From positions 3,224,001-3,288,000 of the forward strand of contig NZ_CP018076.1 in assembly GCF_001886735.1 (NCBI RefSeq): DNA of 64,000 nt, in the 5' to 3' direction. Below are positions 26,015 through 36,408 of this stretch, piece by piece; the first letter of the stretch is position 1, and each line of letters starts with the position of its first letter. This stretch comes from Sulfitobacter alexandrii (GTDB lineage: Bacteria; Pseudomonadota; Alphaproteobacteria; Rhodobacterales; Rhodobacteraceae). The position numbers and the translations under genes are program-made. Below the pieces are notes generated by a model. It saw only the letters and a list, made by a program, of their open reading frames with translations, was not told where the DNA came from and did not search any database.

Positions 26015-26452
26015 TCAGCGGGGGTTCTTGGCCAGCTGATCGCGGATTTCCAGCAGCACATCCAGTTCGGACGGGCCGGTGTGCACCTCGGGGGCGACCT
26101 CGTCGGGCTTGGTGGCCGCCGACTTGACGCGATTCACCATCTTGACCAGCATGAAGACGACAAAGGCGATGATGAGAAAGTTGATTACCGCCATGGCGAA
26201 GGAACCGAAGGCGAAGACGGATGCGCCCGCCTCGCGCGCGGCATCGAGCGACGCGCCCGCCGGCACATCACCCGCCAGAACCACGTAGTTGTTGGTGAAA
26301 TCGACGCCGCCGGTGAAAAGGCCGATGATGGGGTTGATCAGGTCGCCTACCAGCGACGTGACGATGGCGGTGAATGCCGCGCCGACAATGATACCGACGG
26401 CCATGTCCATGACATTGCCCTTGGCGATGAAATCCTTGAATTCGTTAATCAC
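26015..26452 (-). CDS. mscL: Large-conductance mechanosensitive channel MscL
   Basis: Homopentameric channel that opens under membrane tension to release solutes on hypo-osmotic shock. A GTG start ([24 protein letters not shown]) is chosen because it reproduces the family N-terminus and has AAGGGA nearby; 145 aa. Helix M1 ([20 protein letters not shown]) and M2 ([23 protein letters not shown]) flank a periplasmic loop, and a cytoplasmic helix closes the C-terminus. Confidence 0.93.
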   Translation of the reverse strand: MINEFKDFIAKGNVMDMAVGIIVGAAFTAIVTSLVGDLINPIIGLFTGGVDFTNNYVVLAGDVPAGASLDAAREAGASVFAFGSFAMAVINFLIIAFVVFMLVKMVNRVKSAATKPDEVAPEVHTGPSELDVLLEIRDQLAKNPR

Positions 26453-26596
26453 GTTCGTGTCCCTTTTCCAGTTGTCGCCCGACCATCGCGCGGCCCGTTC
26501 AGCGATGCACATTTGTTAGCACAAGTTTGCACAGGCGAAAGTCTGTTGCAGTCTGGAAAAGGCACTAGGTTGGGTGATGAAAACAAAGGAGCTCAC

Positions 26597-27298
26597 ATGT
26601 CAGATTTCGAAGCCTTCCCGATCACCAAGAAATGGCCGCCCCGGAACCCGGAGGTTCTGCAGCTGTATTCCTTTCCGACACCGAACGGCGTCAAGGTTTC
26701 CATCGCGCTCGAAGAGATGGGGCTGCCTTACGAGGCGCACAAGGTCACGCTGTCGGACGCCGATGTGAAAAGCCCCGAGTTCCTTTCGCTGAACCCGAAC
26801 AACAAGATTCCCGCGATCATCGATCCCGACGGGCCGGACGGCACGCCGGTGGGCCTGTTCGAATCCGGCGCCATCCTGATCTATCTCGGCGAGAAGACGG
26901 GCAAGCTGATGGGGGCCAATGCCACGGAACGGGCGCACGTGATCCAGTGGCTGATGTTCCAGATGGGCGGGCTGGGACCGATGCTGGGGCAGCTCGGCTT
27001 CTTCTACAAGTTCGCCGGCTCCGAATGGGAGGACAAGCGCCCGCAGCAACGCTACATCGACGAGGCCAAACGCCTGCTGAATGTCCTGAACCTTGAACTG
27101 GCGGGCAAGGAATGGATCGCCGGCAACAGCTATTCGATCGCCGATATCGCCATCGCGCCATGGCTGCGGGCGCTGGATTTCTACGGTGCAAAGGAGGCTG
27201 TCGGCTGGGAGGACCACACGAACCTGGTCGACTACCTGGAGCGGTTCACCGACCGCCCCGCTGTGCAGAAGGGGCTCGTGACACCGGCGCGCGACTGA
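26597..27298 (+). CDS. Glutathione S-transferase, YfcG/YghU-like
   Basis: 233 aa, AAAGGAG upstream. The thioredoxin-like domain begins VLQLYSFPTPNGVKVSIALEEMGLPYE, with the TPNG motif of Nu-class (YfcG/YghU) enzymes, then NPNNKIPAIIDPDG and LFESGAILIYLGEKTG for glutathione binding. The all-helical C-terminal domain has NSYSIADIAIAPWLRALDFY. Members act as disulfide-bond reductases or peroxidases; the substrate is not known. Confidence 0.9.
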   Translation: MSDFEAFPITKKWPPRNPEVLQLYSFPTPNGVKVSIALEEMGLPYEAHKVTLSDADVKSPEFLSLNPNNKIPAIIDPDGPDGTPVGLFESGAILIYLGEKTGKLMGANATERAHVIQWLMFQMGGLGPMLGQLGFFYKFAGSEWEDKRPQQRYIDEAKRLLNVLNLELAGKEWIAGNSYSIADIAIAPWLRALDFYGAKEAVGWEDHTNLVDYLERFTDRPAVQKGLVTPARD

Positions 27299-27331
27299 CG
27301 CGGCCGGACCGGGCTGGCGGGGCGCCCCCGG

Positions 27332-27778
27332 TCAGCCCGGGAGCGTGCCCGTCAGGACGTATCGCAGAATCTGCACCACCTGCTCGGGCTCGGAGGCGAC
27401 GGCGAGGGCTGCCGCGTCCACTTCCTTGAGCGCGTGCGCGTGATCGGGGCCATGGAGAATGACGAGGGACTTGCCCAGCGCCGCCGCATAGCCCGCGTCG
27501 AAGGCGGCGTTCCACTGCTTGTACTGGTCGCCGAAGCGCACGACCACCACGTCGGCCTCCTCGATCCCCTTGCGGGTCCGGATGGCGTTCAGCTGCGCGC
27601 CCTTGCGATCGTGCCAGAACTTGTCGTCCTCGGCCCCGAGGATCGCGACACCGCAGTCGTCGCTGGCGGCGTGATCGGTCACCGGCCCGGTAAAGGTCAC
27701 ATCCAGCCCTTCGGCCCCCTTGGTGATCCTTTCACGCCAGTCGGTGTGGATCTCGCCTGACAGATAGACCCTGAGCAT
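27332..27778 (-). CDS. ytoQ: YtoQ family protein
   Basis: 148 aa. MLRVYLSGEIHTDWRERI, then DDKFWHDRKGAQLNAIRTRKGIEEADVVVVRFGDQYKQWNAAFDAGYAAALGKSLVILH. The YLSGEIH opening and the D/E-rich C-terminal half resemble nucleoside 2-deoxyribosyltransferase folds. The function of YtoQ is not established. It is 12 bp downstream of pheT and probably in its operon. Confidence 0.85.
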   Translation of the reverse strand: MLRVYLSGEIHTDWRERITKGAEGLDVTFTGPVTDHAASDDCGVAILGAEDDKFWHDRKGAQLNAIRTRKGIEEADVVVVRFGDQYKQWNAAFDAGYAAALGKSLVILHGPDHAHALKEVDAAALAVASEPEQVVQILRYVLTGTLPG

Positions 27779-27790
27779 CGTTCTTCTCCT

Positions 27791-30190
27791 TCAACCGCGG
27801 AGCACGCCGCCGGTCGCCTTGGTGACCTTGTCGATCACCTTGGCGCCGACGGCCTCGATGTCCGCATCCTTGAGCGTCTGGGTGCTCGGCTGCATCCGCA
27901 CCGTGATGGCAAGGGATTTCTTGCCTTCGCCCAGCGCGCCGCCGATGAATTCGTCGAACACGCGCACGTCGTCGATCAGCGCCTTGTCCGCGCCCAGCGC
28001 CGCGTTCACGAGGGTCAGCGCCTCGACCTCGGCATCCACCACAAAGGCGAAATCACGCTCCACCGCCTGCAGGTCGCTGATCTGGAGCGCGGCACGGGTG
28101 GCGCCGGCGTTTCGCGGCAGGGGAATCTCGCCCGGCCAGAGGGTGAAGGCCATCGCAGGCCCCTTGACGTCCATCGCCGACAGCACCCTGGGGTGAAGTT
28201 CACCGAAGATGCCGAGCACCTTCTTGGGGCCGAGGCAGATGATGCCGTGGCGGCCCGGATGCCACCAGTCCGGCCCGCCGCGCATGATCTGCGCCCGGGC
28301 GGGCGCGTTCATCGCCGCCAGCACCGCTTCGGCATCCGCCTTGACGTCGTGAACGTCGACCGGACGGGACGCGCCGTGCACATCCTTCGGGCCGGTGCGG
28401 CCGATCAGCAGGCCGCTGATGATCTCGGTCTGGTCGCCGGGTTCGCCGCCGTGGAAGGCCGGCCCGACTTCGAACAGCGCCATGTCCGGCTGGCCGCGCG
28501 CCTGGTTGCGGGCCGCCGCCTGAAGCAGGCCGGGCAGCAGCGCGGGGCGCATGTGGCTCATGTCCGAGGAAATCGGGTTTTCCAACCGGGTCTCCTCCGT
28601 GCCGCCGCCGAAGAGCGCTGCCGAGGCCCGGTCGATGAAGCTGTAGGTGACACATTCGTTGTAACCCAACGCGGCTGTCGCCCGGCGCGCGGCGCCGATC
28701 CGGCGCTGCATGGGGGACAGGACCGGGCGCGGCACGCCGGCGGTCAGACGCGGCAGGGGCCGCCCCTCGAGCTTGGTCAGGGAGGCGACGCGCGCCACCT
28801 CTTCCACGAGGTCGGCCTCGCCCTGGACATCGGGCCGCCAGGACGGCACGTGCGCCATGTTCCCCTCGAGCCGGAAACCCAGCGAGGTCAGCGTCTGGCG
28901 CTGGTCGCTTTCCGGGATGGTCATCCCGACAAGGGACTGCACCCGCGCCGCATCGAGGCGGTAGGCGCGCGATGTGTCGGGGATCTTGCCCGCGACCACT
29001 ACTTCCGACGCCTCGCCGCCGGCGTGGTCGAGGATCATCCGCGTGGCATGTTCGATGCCGAACGGCGTCCAGGCCGGGTCGATCCCGCGTTCGAACCGGT
29101 AGCGTGCGTCGGAATTGATCTTGAGCGCCCGGCCCGTGTAGGCGGTGCGCACCGGATCGAAGTAGGCCGCCTCGACAAAGACATTCACCGTCTCTTCGGT
29201 GCAGCCCGTCCGTTCACCGCCCATCACGCCCGCGATGCTTTCGACGCCCTCTGCGTCCGAAATGAGGGTCATCCCTTCGGAGAAGGTGTATTCCCTGTCG
29301 TCCAGCGCCATCAGCGTCTCGCCGCCCTTGGCGCGATGGATGCGCAGGGCGCCTCCCGCGATCTTGTCCGCGTCGAAGACGTGCAGCGGGCGGTTGCGGT
29401 CGAAGGTGAAGAAGTTGGTCACATCCACGAGGAAGGAGATCGGGCGCAGACCGATGGCGCGCAGGCGGTCCTGAAGCCAGGCGGGGGACGGTCCGTTGCT
29501 GACGCCGCGGATCACGCGCCCGTAGAAGACCGGGCATTGGTCGCGCGTGTCGTCGTCGATGCTGACACTGATCGGACAGGCGAACTTGCCCTCCACCGCG
29601 TCCACGTCGCGCGGTTTCAGCTTGCCCAGACCGCGCGCCGCGAGGTCACGGGCGATGCCGCGCACGCCAAGGGCGTCGGGCCGGTTGGGGGTGATCGCGA
29701 TCTCGATCACCGGATCCACCTTGGCCGGGTCATTCTCGGCCAGCCAGTCGACGAACCGCTGGCCCACTTCTCCCGATGGGAGTTCGATGATGCCGTCGTG
29801 CTCGTCGCTCAGTTCCATCTCGCGTTCCGAGGCCATCATCCCGTGGCTTTCGATGCCCCGGATCTTGCCCACCCCGATGGTCGTGTCGATGCCGGGGACA
29901 TAGACGCCGGGCTTGGCCACGACCACGGTGATGCCCTCGCGCGCGTTGGGCGCGCCGCAGATGATCTGGGTCAGGCCGTCGTCCGTCTCCACCTGGCAGA
30001 CACGCAGGCGGTCGGCATCGGGATGCTTTTCCGCCGATTTCACGTAGCCGATGGTGAAATCCGCCAGCTTCGCGCCCCGGTCCTCGACCCCTTCGACCTC
30101 GAGACCGAGATCGGTGAGGGCATAGGTGATTTCATCGACCGAGGCGGTCGTATCCAGATGCTCCTTGAGCCAGGACAGGGTGAATTTCAT
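27791..30190 (-). CDS. pheT: Phenylalanyl-tRNA synthetase beta subunit
   Basis: 799 aa from MKFTLSWLKEHL; an upstream in-frame ATG lacks support from homology. Domains in order: EMAP-II-like tRNA-binding fold (about 40-150), B3/B4 editing domain (about 210-400, FYGRVIRGVSNGPSPAWLQDRL), B5 (about 405-475), catalytic-like core, and the C-terminal ferredoxin-fold anticodon-binding domain (AVERDFAFVVDAEV to the end). Forms an alpha2-beta2 enzyme with PheS, separated here by a small YrhK-like gene. Confidence 0.97.
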   Translation of the reverse strand: MKFTLSWLKEHLDTTASVDEITYALTDLGLEVEGVEDRGAKLADFTIGYVKSAEKHPDADRLRVCQVETDDGLTQIICGAPNAREGITVVVAKPGVYVPGIDTTIGVGKIRGIESHGMMASEREMELSDEHDGIIELPSGEVGQRFVDWLAENDPAKVDPVIEIAITPNRPDALGVRGIARDLAARGLGKLKPRDVDAVEGKFACPISVSIDDDTRDQCPVFYGRVIRGVSNGPSPAWLQDRLRAIGLRPISFLVDVTNFFTFDRNRPLHVFDADKIAGGALRIHRAKGGETLMALDDREYTFSEGMTLISDAEGVESIAGVMGGERTGCTEETVNVFVEAAYFDPVRTAYTGRALKINSDARYRFERGIDPAWTPFGIEHATRMILDHAGGEASEVVVAGKIPDTSRAYRLDAARVQSLVGMTIPESDQRQTLTSLGFRLEGNMAHVPSWRPDVQGEADLVEEVARVASLTKLEGRPLPRLTAGVPRPVLSPMQRRIGAARRATAALGYNECVTYSFIDRASAALFGGGTEETRLENPISSDMSHMRPALLPGLLQAAARNQARGQPDMALFEVGPAFHGGEPGDQTEIISGLLIGRTGPKDVHGASRPVDVHDVKADAEAVLAAMNAPARAQIMRGGPDWWHPGRHGIICLGPKKVLGIFGELHPRVLSAMDVKGPAMAFTLWPGEIPLPRNAGATRAALQISDLQAVERDFAFVVDAEVEALTLVNAALGADKALIDDVRVFDEFIGGALGEGKKSLAITVRMQPSTQTLKDADIEAVGAKVIDKVTKATGGVLRG

Positions 30191-30278
30191 CGCGCGGATC
30201 CTCGTGCATGCGTCTTTGGCGTTCGGTACCCGCAAATGCGGGGGGTTTCAATGAAAAGCCCGGCGCCGGCGCGCGCGG

Positions 30279-30575
30279 TCAGTCGCTCTTGTCGGCCCTG
30301 TAAACACGGTCCGCAAGGTCGTCCATGTCGCCAAGGCGGTAGAGCTTGACCTCGCGCCACAGCCGCAACGTCGGCTTGGCCGCAAAGAACACCGACCCCA
30401 CCAGGAACAGCCATGTGCCGGTTTCCTGCCACGCGTCGTAAAAGAACATCACCGACCCCACGATGAACAACACGGCGGCCATGAAATCGACCGTCGTATA
30501 GGCGATCTCGAACCGGGCATAGACGCGGCGGTGCGCCTCGGAATCTTCGCGTCTGTCTCGGTGGAACAGCCTCAT
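30279..30575 (-). CDS. YrhK-domain small membrane protein between pheS and pheT
   Basis: 98 aa from MRLFHRDRREDSEAHRRVYARFEIAYTTVDF. Two hydrophobic helices (DFMAAVLFIVGSVMFFYDAW and TWLFLVGSVFFAAKPTLRLW) form a hairpin with a basic N-terminus and a short charged tail, the YrhK layout. Function unknown. It starts 8 bp after the pheS stop and is followed by pheT 88 bp later, so it is co-transcribed with the synthetase genes. Confidence 0.8.
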   Translation of the reverse strand: MRLFHRDRREDSEAHRRVYARFEIAYTTVDFMAAVLFIVGSVMFFYDAWQETGTWLFLVGSVFFAAKPTLRLWREVKLYRLGDMDDLADRVYRADKSD

Positions 30576-30583
30576 GCCCGGTC

Positions 30584-31657
30584 CTAGCGGCTGAGCCCGG
30601 CGTGCAGGTTGGGCTGGTCCAGCGCGGCGAAGCCGTAATGCCGCAACCAGCGCAGATCGCTGTCGAAGAAGGCGCGCAGGTCGGGGATACCGTATTTCAG
30701 CATCGCGATGCGGTCGATCCCCATGCCGAAAGCGAAGCCCTGCCACTGGTCGGGGTCGATGCCGCCGGCCCGGAGGACATTGGGGTGCACCATGCCGCTG
30801 CCCAGCACCTCGAGCCATCCGTCGCCTTCGCCGATGCGCAGCTGGCCATCCACCCAGGAGCACTGGATGTCCACCTCGGCCGAGGGTTCGGTGAAGGGAA
30901 AGTGGGAGGCGCGGAAGCGGGTCTTGATCCCGTCGATCTCGAAGAAGGCGGCAAAGAATTCCTCCAGCACCCACTTGAGGTTCGCCATGGAGATATCCTT
31001 GTCGATCGCCAGCCCCTCGACCTGGTGGAACATGGGCGTGTGGGTCTGGTCGTAGTCGGCCCGATAGACACCGCCGGGACAGATGATGCGCAGCGGCGCG
31101 CCCTGCGTTTCCATCGTGCGGATCTGGACCGGAGAGGTATGCGTGCGCAGCACGTGCGGCGGGCGATTGTCCCCTTCCGCGCGGGCCATGTAGAACGTGT
31201 CCATCTCGGCGCGGGCCGGATGGTGGCCGGGAATGTTCAGCGCGTCGAAATTATACCAGTCGGTGTCGATGCGCGGCCCCTCGGCCACGGAAAAGCCCAT
31301 CTCGGCGAAAATCGCGGTCAGTTCCTCGGTGGCCTGGCTGACCGGGTGTATCGTGCCTTGCCGCCGGGGGCGGGTGGGCAGCGTGACGTCGAGCCATTCG
31401 CTGCGCAGTCTTTCGTCCAGCGCCGCATCGCCCAGCGCTGCCTTCTTGGCCGCCAGCGCCGAGTTGATCTCGTCCTTGAGCGCGTTCAGGGCGGGGCCGG
31501 CAACCTGCCGTTCCTCGGGGGTCATCTTGCCCAGCTCGCGCATCTTCAGCGACACTTCGCCCTTCTTGCCCACCGCGGCCAGGCGGATCTCTTCCAGAGC
31601 GGCCTCATCGCGCGCGTCGGCGATACGGGAAAGGTATTTGGCTGACAGGTCTTCCAT
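30584..31657 (-). CDS. pheS: Phenylalanyl-tRNA synthetase alpha subunit
   Basis: 357 aa from [12 protein letters not shown]. The N-terminal coiled coil (about 1-85) binds tRNA. The class II catalytic core shows [35 protein letters not shown] (motif 2), and [16 protein letters not shown] plus [17 protein letters not shown] (motif 3). First gene of pheS-yrhK-pheT-ytoQ, divergent from the catalase. Confidence 0.97.
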   Translation of the reverse strand: MEDLSAKYLSRIADARDEAALEEIRLAAVGKKGEVSLKMRELGKMTPEERQVAGPALNALKDEINSALAAKKAALGDAALDERLRSEWLDVTLPTRPRRQGTIHPVSQATEELTAIFAEMGFSVAEGPRIDTDWYNFDALNIPGHHPARAEMDTFYMARAEGDNRPPHVLRTHTSPVQIRTMETQGAPLRIICPGGVYRADYDQTHTPMFHQVEGLAIDKDISMANLKWVLEEFFAAFFEIDGIKTRFRASHFPFTEPSAEVDIQCSWVDGQLRIGEGDGWLEVLGSGMVHPNVLRAGGIDPDQWQGFAFGMGIDRIAMLKYGIPDLRAFFDSDLRWLRHYGFAALDQPNLHAGLSR

Positions 31658-31781
31658 GGGGGCCTCGCATGCTTCTGCTGCCCTGCTAGCCGCACCGCCC
31701 ATCGATTGCAAGATGGCGGGCGGGAACCGAGACCGGATGCCGGTTGTTCCTGCCACAAGCACCCCAGACAATGAGGAATTC

Positions 31782-33311
31782 ATGGCCCGCAAGACGAATG
31801 TCCCCCCGACGACGACAGATGCCGGTATCCGCGTGCAAAGCGACGAGCACTCCCTGACCGTGGGTCCGGACGGACCCATCGTTCTTCACGATCACTACCT
31901 GCTGGAGCAGATGGCGAATTTCAACCGGGAGCGCATCCCGGAGCGTCAGCCCCATGCAAAGGGTTCCGGCGCCTTCGGCTATTTCGAAGTAACGCAGGAC
32001 GTGTCGCGCTATACCAAGGCAAAGGTGTTCCAGCCCGGCGCGAAAACCGATGTCCTGATGCGGTTCTCGACGGTGGCGGGCGAACGCGGCAGCCCCGACA
32101 CATGGCGCGACCCGCGCGGCTTTTCGGTGAAGATGTATACCGAGGACGGCAACTTCGACATGGTGGGAAACAACACGCCCATCTTCTTTGTCCGCGACCC
32201 GATCAAGTTCCAGAACTTCATCCGGAGCCAGAAGCGGCGCGCCGACAACGGGTTGCGCGATCATGACATGCAGTGGGATTTCTGGACCCTGTCACCCGAG
32301 AGCGCGCACCAGGTCGCCTACCTGATGGGCGACCGGGGCATTCCGAAGACCTGGCGGGAGATGAACGGCTATTCCAGCCATACCTACAGCCTCGTCAACG
32401 AAGAGGGCGAGTTGTTCTGGGTCAAGTTCCACTTCCACACCGACCAGGGCGACGGCAATGCGCATTTCACGCAGGAAGAGGCCGACAAGATGGCCGGGGC
32501 CGACAGCGACTATCACCGGCGCGACCTGTTCGACAACATCCACAAGGGCAACCACCCGAGCTGGACACTGAAATGGCAGATCATGCCCTACGAGGATGCC
32601 AAGACCTACCGGATCAACCCGTTCGACCTGACCAAGACATGGCCGCACGAGGATTATCCGCTGATCGAGGTGGGCAAACTGGTGCTGGATCGCAACCCGA
32701 CCGATTTCCACACGGAAATCGAGCAGGCCGCCTTCGAGCCGAACAACATGGTGCCGGGCGTCGGCCTGTCACCGGACAAGATGTTGCTGGCACGCGGGTT
32801 TTCCTATGCCGACGCCCACCGCGCCCGGCTTGGCGTCAACTACAAGGAAATCCCGGTCAACAAGCCGCAGGCGCCTGTCCATGCTTATACCAAGGACGGC
32901 GCAGGCCGGACGCAGAAGGTCGAAGACCCGGTCTATGCGCCCAATTCCTACGGCGGGCCCGCCGCGCAGCCCCTCCCGACAGAAGCGGGCCTGTGGCATG
33001 CGGACGGCGACATGGTCCGCAGCGCCTATACCCTGCGCGAAGACGATGACGACTGGTCGCAGGCAGGCGCGCTGGTCCGGGATGTCATGGACGACGCCGC
33101 GCGCGAGCGGTTGGTGAACAACGTCACCGGACACCTGTGCGACGGCGTCAGCGAGAAGGTGCTGGTGCGGGCGTTCGAATACTGGCGCAACATCGACGCG
33201 GACATCGGCGCACGGATCGAAAAGGCCGTTCGCGACGAGTTGGGCGGCGAATCGAAGGCGCCAGGCATGGCGTCGGCGCTCAGCATCGGTGGCAGCGGCG
33301 CGGGGGGCTGA
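31782..33311 (+). CDS. katA: Monofunctional haem catalase
   Basis: 509 aa; GAGGAA precedes the chosen start [13 protein letters not shown]. The active-site His58 is in [17 protein letters not shown], the distal Asn in [13 protein letters not shown] (about 130), and the proximal haem ligand Tyr342 in [17 protein letters not shown]. The length fits a small-subunit catalase, with a Gly-rich C-terminal end. Removes hydrogen peroxide. Upstream open frame into pheS is antisense noise. Ends at a strong shared terminator with rplT. Confidence 0.96.
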   Translation: MARKTNVPPTTTDAGIRVQSDEHSLTVGPDGPIVLHDHYLLEQMANFNRERIPERQPHAKGSGAFGYFEVTQDVSRYTKAKVFQPGAKTDVLMRFSTVAGERGSPDTWRDPRGFSVKMYTEDGNFDMVGNNTPIFFVRDPIKFQNFIRSQKRRADNGLRDHDMQWDFWTLSPESAHQVAYLMGDRGIPKTWREMNGYSSHTYSLVNEEGELFWVKFHFHTDQGDGNAHFTQEEADKMAGADSDYHRRDLFDNIHKGNHPSWTLKWQIMPYEDAKTYRINPFDLTKTWPHEDYPLIEVGKLVLDRNPTDFHTEIEQAAFEPNNMVPGVGLSPDKMLLARGFSYADAHRARLGVNYKEIPVNKPQAPVHAYTKDGAGRTQKVEDPVYAPNSYGGPAAQPLPTEAGLWHADGDMVRSAYTLREDDDDWSQAGALVRDVMDDAARERLVNNVTGHLCDGVSEKVLVRAFEYWRNIDADIGARIEKAVRDELGGESKAPGMASALSIGGSGAGG

Positions 33312-33341
33312 AGTCCCCCACCCCCGATTCTTGCGTGAAAC

Positions 33342-33372
33342 AAAAAAACCCCGCCGAACCGGCGGGGTTTTT
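33342..33372. terminator. Bidirectional terminator between katA and rplT
   Basis: An A-tract leads into CCCCGCCG-AAC-CGGCGGGG, followed by a T-tract; the 8-bp GC stem is extended by A-T pairs. It serves both converging transcripts. Confidence 0.9.
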
Positions 33373-33396
33373 CCGTAACTGGATGTGACGTCTGCC

Positions 33397-33762
33397 TCAG
33401 GCGGCGAGCGACGCCTGTGCCTGCTTGACGATCGCACCGAAGGCTTCGGGCTCGTGCACGGCCAGATCTGCCAGAACTTTCCGGTCCACTTCGATGCCGG
33501 CCAGGTTCAGGCCGTTGATGAAGCGGCTGTAGGTAAGCGATTCGTCATGGGCGCGGACGGCGGCGTTGATCCGCTGGATCCACAGGGCGCGGAAGTTGCG
33601 CTTGCGGGCCTTGCGGTCGCGCGTGGCGTACTGGTTGGCCTTGTCGACGGCCTGTGTTGCAACCTTGAAGACGTTCTTGCGACGGCCGTAGTAACCTTTG
33701 GCGGCCTTGACGATCTTCTTGTGGCGGGCGTGGGTGACTGTACCACTTTTGACTCGGGACAT
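33397..33762 (-). CDS. rplT: Large-subunit ribosomal protein bL20
   Basis: 121 aa. [33 protein letters not shown] is the basic, extended L20 N-terminus; the C-terminal globular part has [26 protein letters not shown]. Follows rpmI by 21 bp; no infC is adjacent in this window. Confidence 0.98.
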   Translation of the reverse strand: MSRVKSGTVTHARHKKIVKAAKGYYGRRKNVFKVATQAVDKANQYATRDRKARKRNFRALWIQRINAAVRAHDESLTYSRFINGLNLAGIEVDRKVLADLAVHEPEAFGAIVKQAQASLAA

Positions 33763-33783
33763 CTCGGTTCTCCTTGGGCGTTA

Positions 33784-33984
33784 TCAGCGGTCGTAGGGCA
33801 TGTAGCCCTTGATGATCTTTGCATCGGGCTCTGACAGGACTGTCGTGCCACGTGCGTCGCGGATGAACTTCTTGGTCCGCTTGATCATGCCATGGCGCTT
33901 GCCGGCCTGACCCCCGATGACCTTTCCGGTCGCCGAGATCTTGAAGCGCTTCTTCGCGCTCGACTTCGTCTTCATCTTGGGCAT
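33784..33984 (-). CDS. rpmI: Large-subunit ribosomal protein bL35
   Basis: 66 aa from [22 protein letters not shown]; basic throughout, with the [23 protein letters not shown] core. Pairs with rplT as in nearly all bacteria. Confidence 0.98.
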   Translation of the reverse strand: MPKMKTKSSAKKRFKISATGKVIGGQAGKRHGMIKRTKKFIRDARGTTVLSEPDAKIIKGYMPYDR

Positions 33985-34130
33985 TTCCGTCTCCGTCTCT
34001 TGAGTTCGGTTTTCGCGCGACTCGGCATGCCACATCGGCCGGACGCGCGGGTTGAGTGAGGGCGTATAGGAGGGTTGTGCCGGTTTGACAAGAGCCGCGT
34101 TGCGCGCGCTGGCGTTTGGGCACCGGCCCG

Positions 34131-34355
34131 TCAGGGCATGTAGCGGGCCACCACGTTGACGAAGACGTCCGGCACCTCGCCCAGGGCGTAACCCTGCGGC
34201 TTGTTCGTGAGCGCATAGAGGATCAGCCCGCCGCCGATCAGGACGGTCAGTGCCGAGGCACGCGGTGCGCGGCTGTCGGACAGCGCCGACAGGATGGAGG
34301 GTATCGAAAGCGCGGCGATCACGATGCCGATGACAAGTGCCAGATCAGGGTCCAT
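34131..34355 (-). CDS. Small two-helix membrane protein of unknown function
   Basis: 74 aa from [16 protein letters not shown], start chosen because AGGAG lies five bases upstream. Two hydrophobic helices ([18 protein letters not shown] and [16 protein letters not shown]) are joined by a basic loop (SDSRAPRAS). The C-terminus [12 protein letters not shown] is probably periplasmic or cytoplasmic tail. Located 42 bp downstream of pyk on the same strand. No family recognised with confidence. Confidence 0.7.
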   Translation of the reverse strand: MDPDLALVIGIVIAALSIPSILSALSDSRAPRASALTVLIGGGLILYALTNKPQGYALGEVPDVFVNVVARYMP

Positions 34356-34397
34356 GACCGACCACTCCTGCATGAAAAATTCAGTTGCAGTAGGACG

Positions 34398-35843
34398 CTA
34401 CTCCGGATCGGACGCGAAAATCAATTTTTCGTCGCAGGGGGCCACACGCAGGATGTTTGTGGTACCCGGCACGTTGAACGGCACGCCCGCGGTGACGACG
34501 ATCTGGTCCTTGGCCTGCGCGAAGCCCTCGGCACGGGCGGCCTTGACCGCGGCGACGACGGCCAGCTTGAAACGGTCCAGCGGCGGGGTGATGACGCAGT
34601 TCGTGCCCCAGCTCAGGGCGAGGCGGCGGGCGGTGCGCACATCGGGCGTCAATGCGATGATCGGAACGCGCGGGCGTTCCCGCGCTGTCAGGACCGCGGT
34701 CGTCCCGCTTTGGGTAAAGCAGCAGATCGCCTTGATCTCGGTTGTTTCCGCGATTTCGCGGGCGGCGGCGACGATGGCGTCCGCCACCGTCTCGCGGTCG
34801 GCGATGCGCGAGGACTCGATGATCTGGGTATACGTCGGGTCCAGCTCCACCTCGGTGGCGACGTTGTTCATCGTCTGCACGGCCTGCACCGGATAGGAAC
34901 CCGCCGCGGATTCCGCCGACAGCATGACCGCGTCCGCGCCTTCGTAGATCGCGGTGGCCACGTCCGACACCTCGGCCCGCGTCGGCATCGGGCTTTCGAT
35001 CATGGATTCGAGCATCTGGGTGGCCACGATGACCGGCTTGCCCGCCATCCGGCACTTGCGCACGAGCCGCTTCTGGATCGGGGGCACATTCTGCACCGGC
35101 AGTTCCACACCCAGATCGCCGCGGGCGACCATGATGCCGTCGCTGGCCTCGAGAATGTCGTCGAAGCGGGTCACGGCGGAGGGTTTTTCGATCTTCGACA
35201 GGATCGCGGCGCGGCCACGGGCGAGATCACGCGCCTCGGCCACGTCCTCGGGCCGCTGCACGAAACTGAGCGCGAGCCAGTCGACGCCGAGATCGCAGAC
35301 GAATTCCAGATCGGCACGGTCCTTGTCCGACAGGGCGGCGAGCGGCAGGACGACATCCGGCACGTTCACGCCCTTGCGGTTCGAGATGATGCCGCCGATC
35401 ACCACTTCGCAGTCCGCGAAGTCGTCCCCGCAGTCACGCACCTTCAGCCTGATCTTGCCGTCATCGACCAGAAGGGTCGACCCCGGCTCGAGCGCCTGGA
35501 AAATCTCGGGATGCGGCAGGTTGACCCGGCTCGCGTCGCCTTCCGCCTCGTCCAGGTCCAGGCGGAAACGGCTGCCGGGGTCGAGCTGTTCGCTGTCGCC
35601 GGCAAAGACACCGACGCGCAGCTTGGGCCCCTGAAGATCGGCGAGAATGCCGATGGTGCTGCCGAGGTTTTCCTCGACCTCGCGGATGATGCGGTGCTTC
35701 TCGCGGATTTCCTCGTGGCTGCCGTGGCTCATGTTCAGGCGGAACACGTCCGCCCCCGCCTTGTGCAGGGTTTCGATCATCTCGTAGGTGTCGGATGCCG
35801 GGCCAAGGGTGGCCACGATCTTCACGTTGCGCAGGCGTCTCAT
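34398..35843 (-). CDS. pyk: Pyruvate kinase
   Basis: Last step of glycolysis, PEP plus ADP to pyruvate plus ATP. 481 aa from MRRLRNVKIVATLGPAS. Seen are the substrate and metal site MSHGSHEEI, the catalytic Lys in ILSKIEKPSAVTRF, the metal-binding GIMVARGDLGVEL signature, and the C-terminal allosteric domain (QSGTTAVLTARERPRVPIIALTPDVRTARRLALSWG). Upstream in-frame ATGs lack family similarity. Confidence 0.97.
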   Translation of the reverse strand: MRRLRNVKIVATLGPASDTYEMIETLHKAGADVFRLNMSHGSHEEIREKHRIIREVEENLGSTIGILADLQGPKLRVGVFAGDSEQLDPGSRFRLDLDEAEGDASRVNLPHPEIFQALEPGSTLLVDDGKIRLKVRDCGDDFADCEVVIGGIISNRKGVNVPDVVLPLAALSDKDRADLEFVCDLGVDWLALSFVQRPEDVAEARDLARGRAAILSKIEKPSAVTRFDDILEASDGIMVARGDLGVELPVQNVPPIQKRLVRKCRMAGKPVIVATQMLESMIESPMPTRAEVSDVATAIYEGADAVMLSAESAAGSYPVQAVQTMNNVATEVELDPTYTQIIESSRIADRETVADAIVAAAREIAETTEIKAICCFTQSGTTAVLTARERPRVPIIALTPDVRTARRLALSWGTNCVITPPLDRFKLAVVAAVKAARAEGFAQAKDQIVVTAGVPFNVPGTTNILRVAPCDEKLIFASDPE

Positions 35844-36074
35844 CTGTCTTTTCCTGTCTCTTCGTCTGGACCGGCACGTGCTCCGATCGCTTCCGTTAGC
35901 GGTAACACGCATTGCGCCGCACATGAAGCCCCGCTGTCCTATCCGCACAAGGTTTCACGAATGCAAAGAATGGGCCAGACTTTTGCCGACCGATGCCGGG
36001 ATCGCGCCGTGGCCGGTGGCGATGCTTGACACCCGCGCGGTCCGCCCCCAGCTTCACACGCAAAGGAGATCGCC

Positions 36075-36401
36075 ATGTCCAGTCCGCAAGAGCCGACCCA
36101 ACAGGAAATCGAATTGCAGGCCGCCGCGTTCCGCCGGCTGCAGCATCACCTGATGCGGGACCGCACCGATGTTCAGAACATCGACCTGATGAATCTCGCC
36201 GGGTTTTGCCGCAACTGCCTGAGCCGCTGGTACCAGGAGGCGGCCAACGCCCGCGGCATCGAGATGGGCAAGGAAGAAGCGCGCGAGATCTTCTACGGCA
36301 TGAGCATGGACGCGTGGAAGGCGAACTACCAGACCGACGCCAGCGCGACCCAGCAAGCGGATTTCAAGGAGTCCTTCGCCAAGAACGTCGGCAAGGGCTG
36401 A
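36075..36401 (+). CDS. DUF1244 family protein
   Basis: 108 aa, AAAGGAG six bases before the start. The core QIDLMNLAGFCRNCLSRWYQEAANARGIEM-like segment (here NIDLMNLAGFCRNCLSRWYQEA) with its two Cys residues and the EAREIFYGMSMDAWK helix identify DUF1244, a small all-helical family of proteobacteria without known function. Monocistronic, preceded by 230 bp of non-coding DNA in which I see no clear promoter. Confidence 0.88.
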   Translation: MSSPQEPTQQEIELQAAAFRRLQHHLMRDRTDVQNIDLMNLAGFCRNCLSRWYQEAANARGIEMGKEEAREIFYGMSMDAWKANYQTDASATQQADFKESFAKNVGKG

Positions 36402-36408
36402 CCGGGCC

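Noticed and set aside
28193..30349. A 718-codon open frame antisense to pheT
   Set aside because: Opposite a fully conserved PheT; composition is low-complexity and no ribosome binding site precedes it.
31197..31781. N-terminal extension of the catalase to 704 aa
   Set aside because: The extension is antisense to pheS and lacks catalase similarity; the start at 31782 has its own ribosome binding site.
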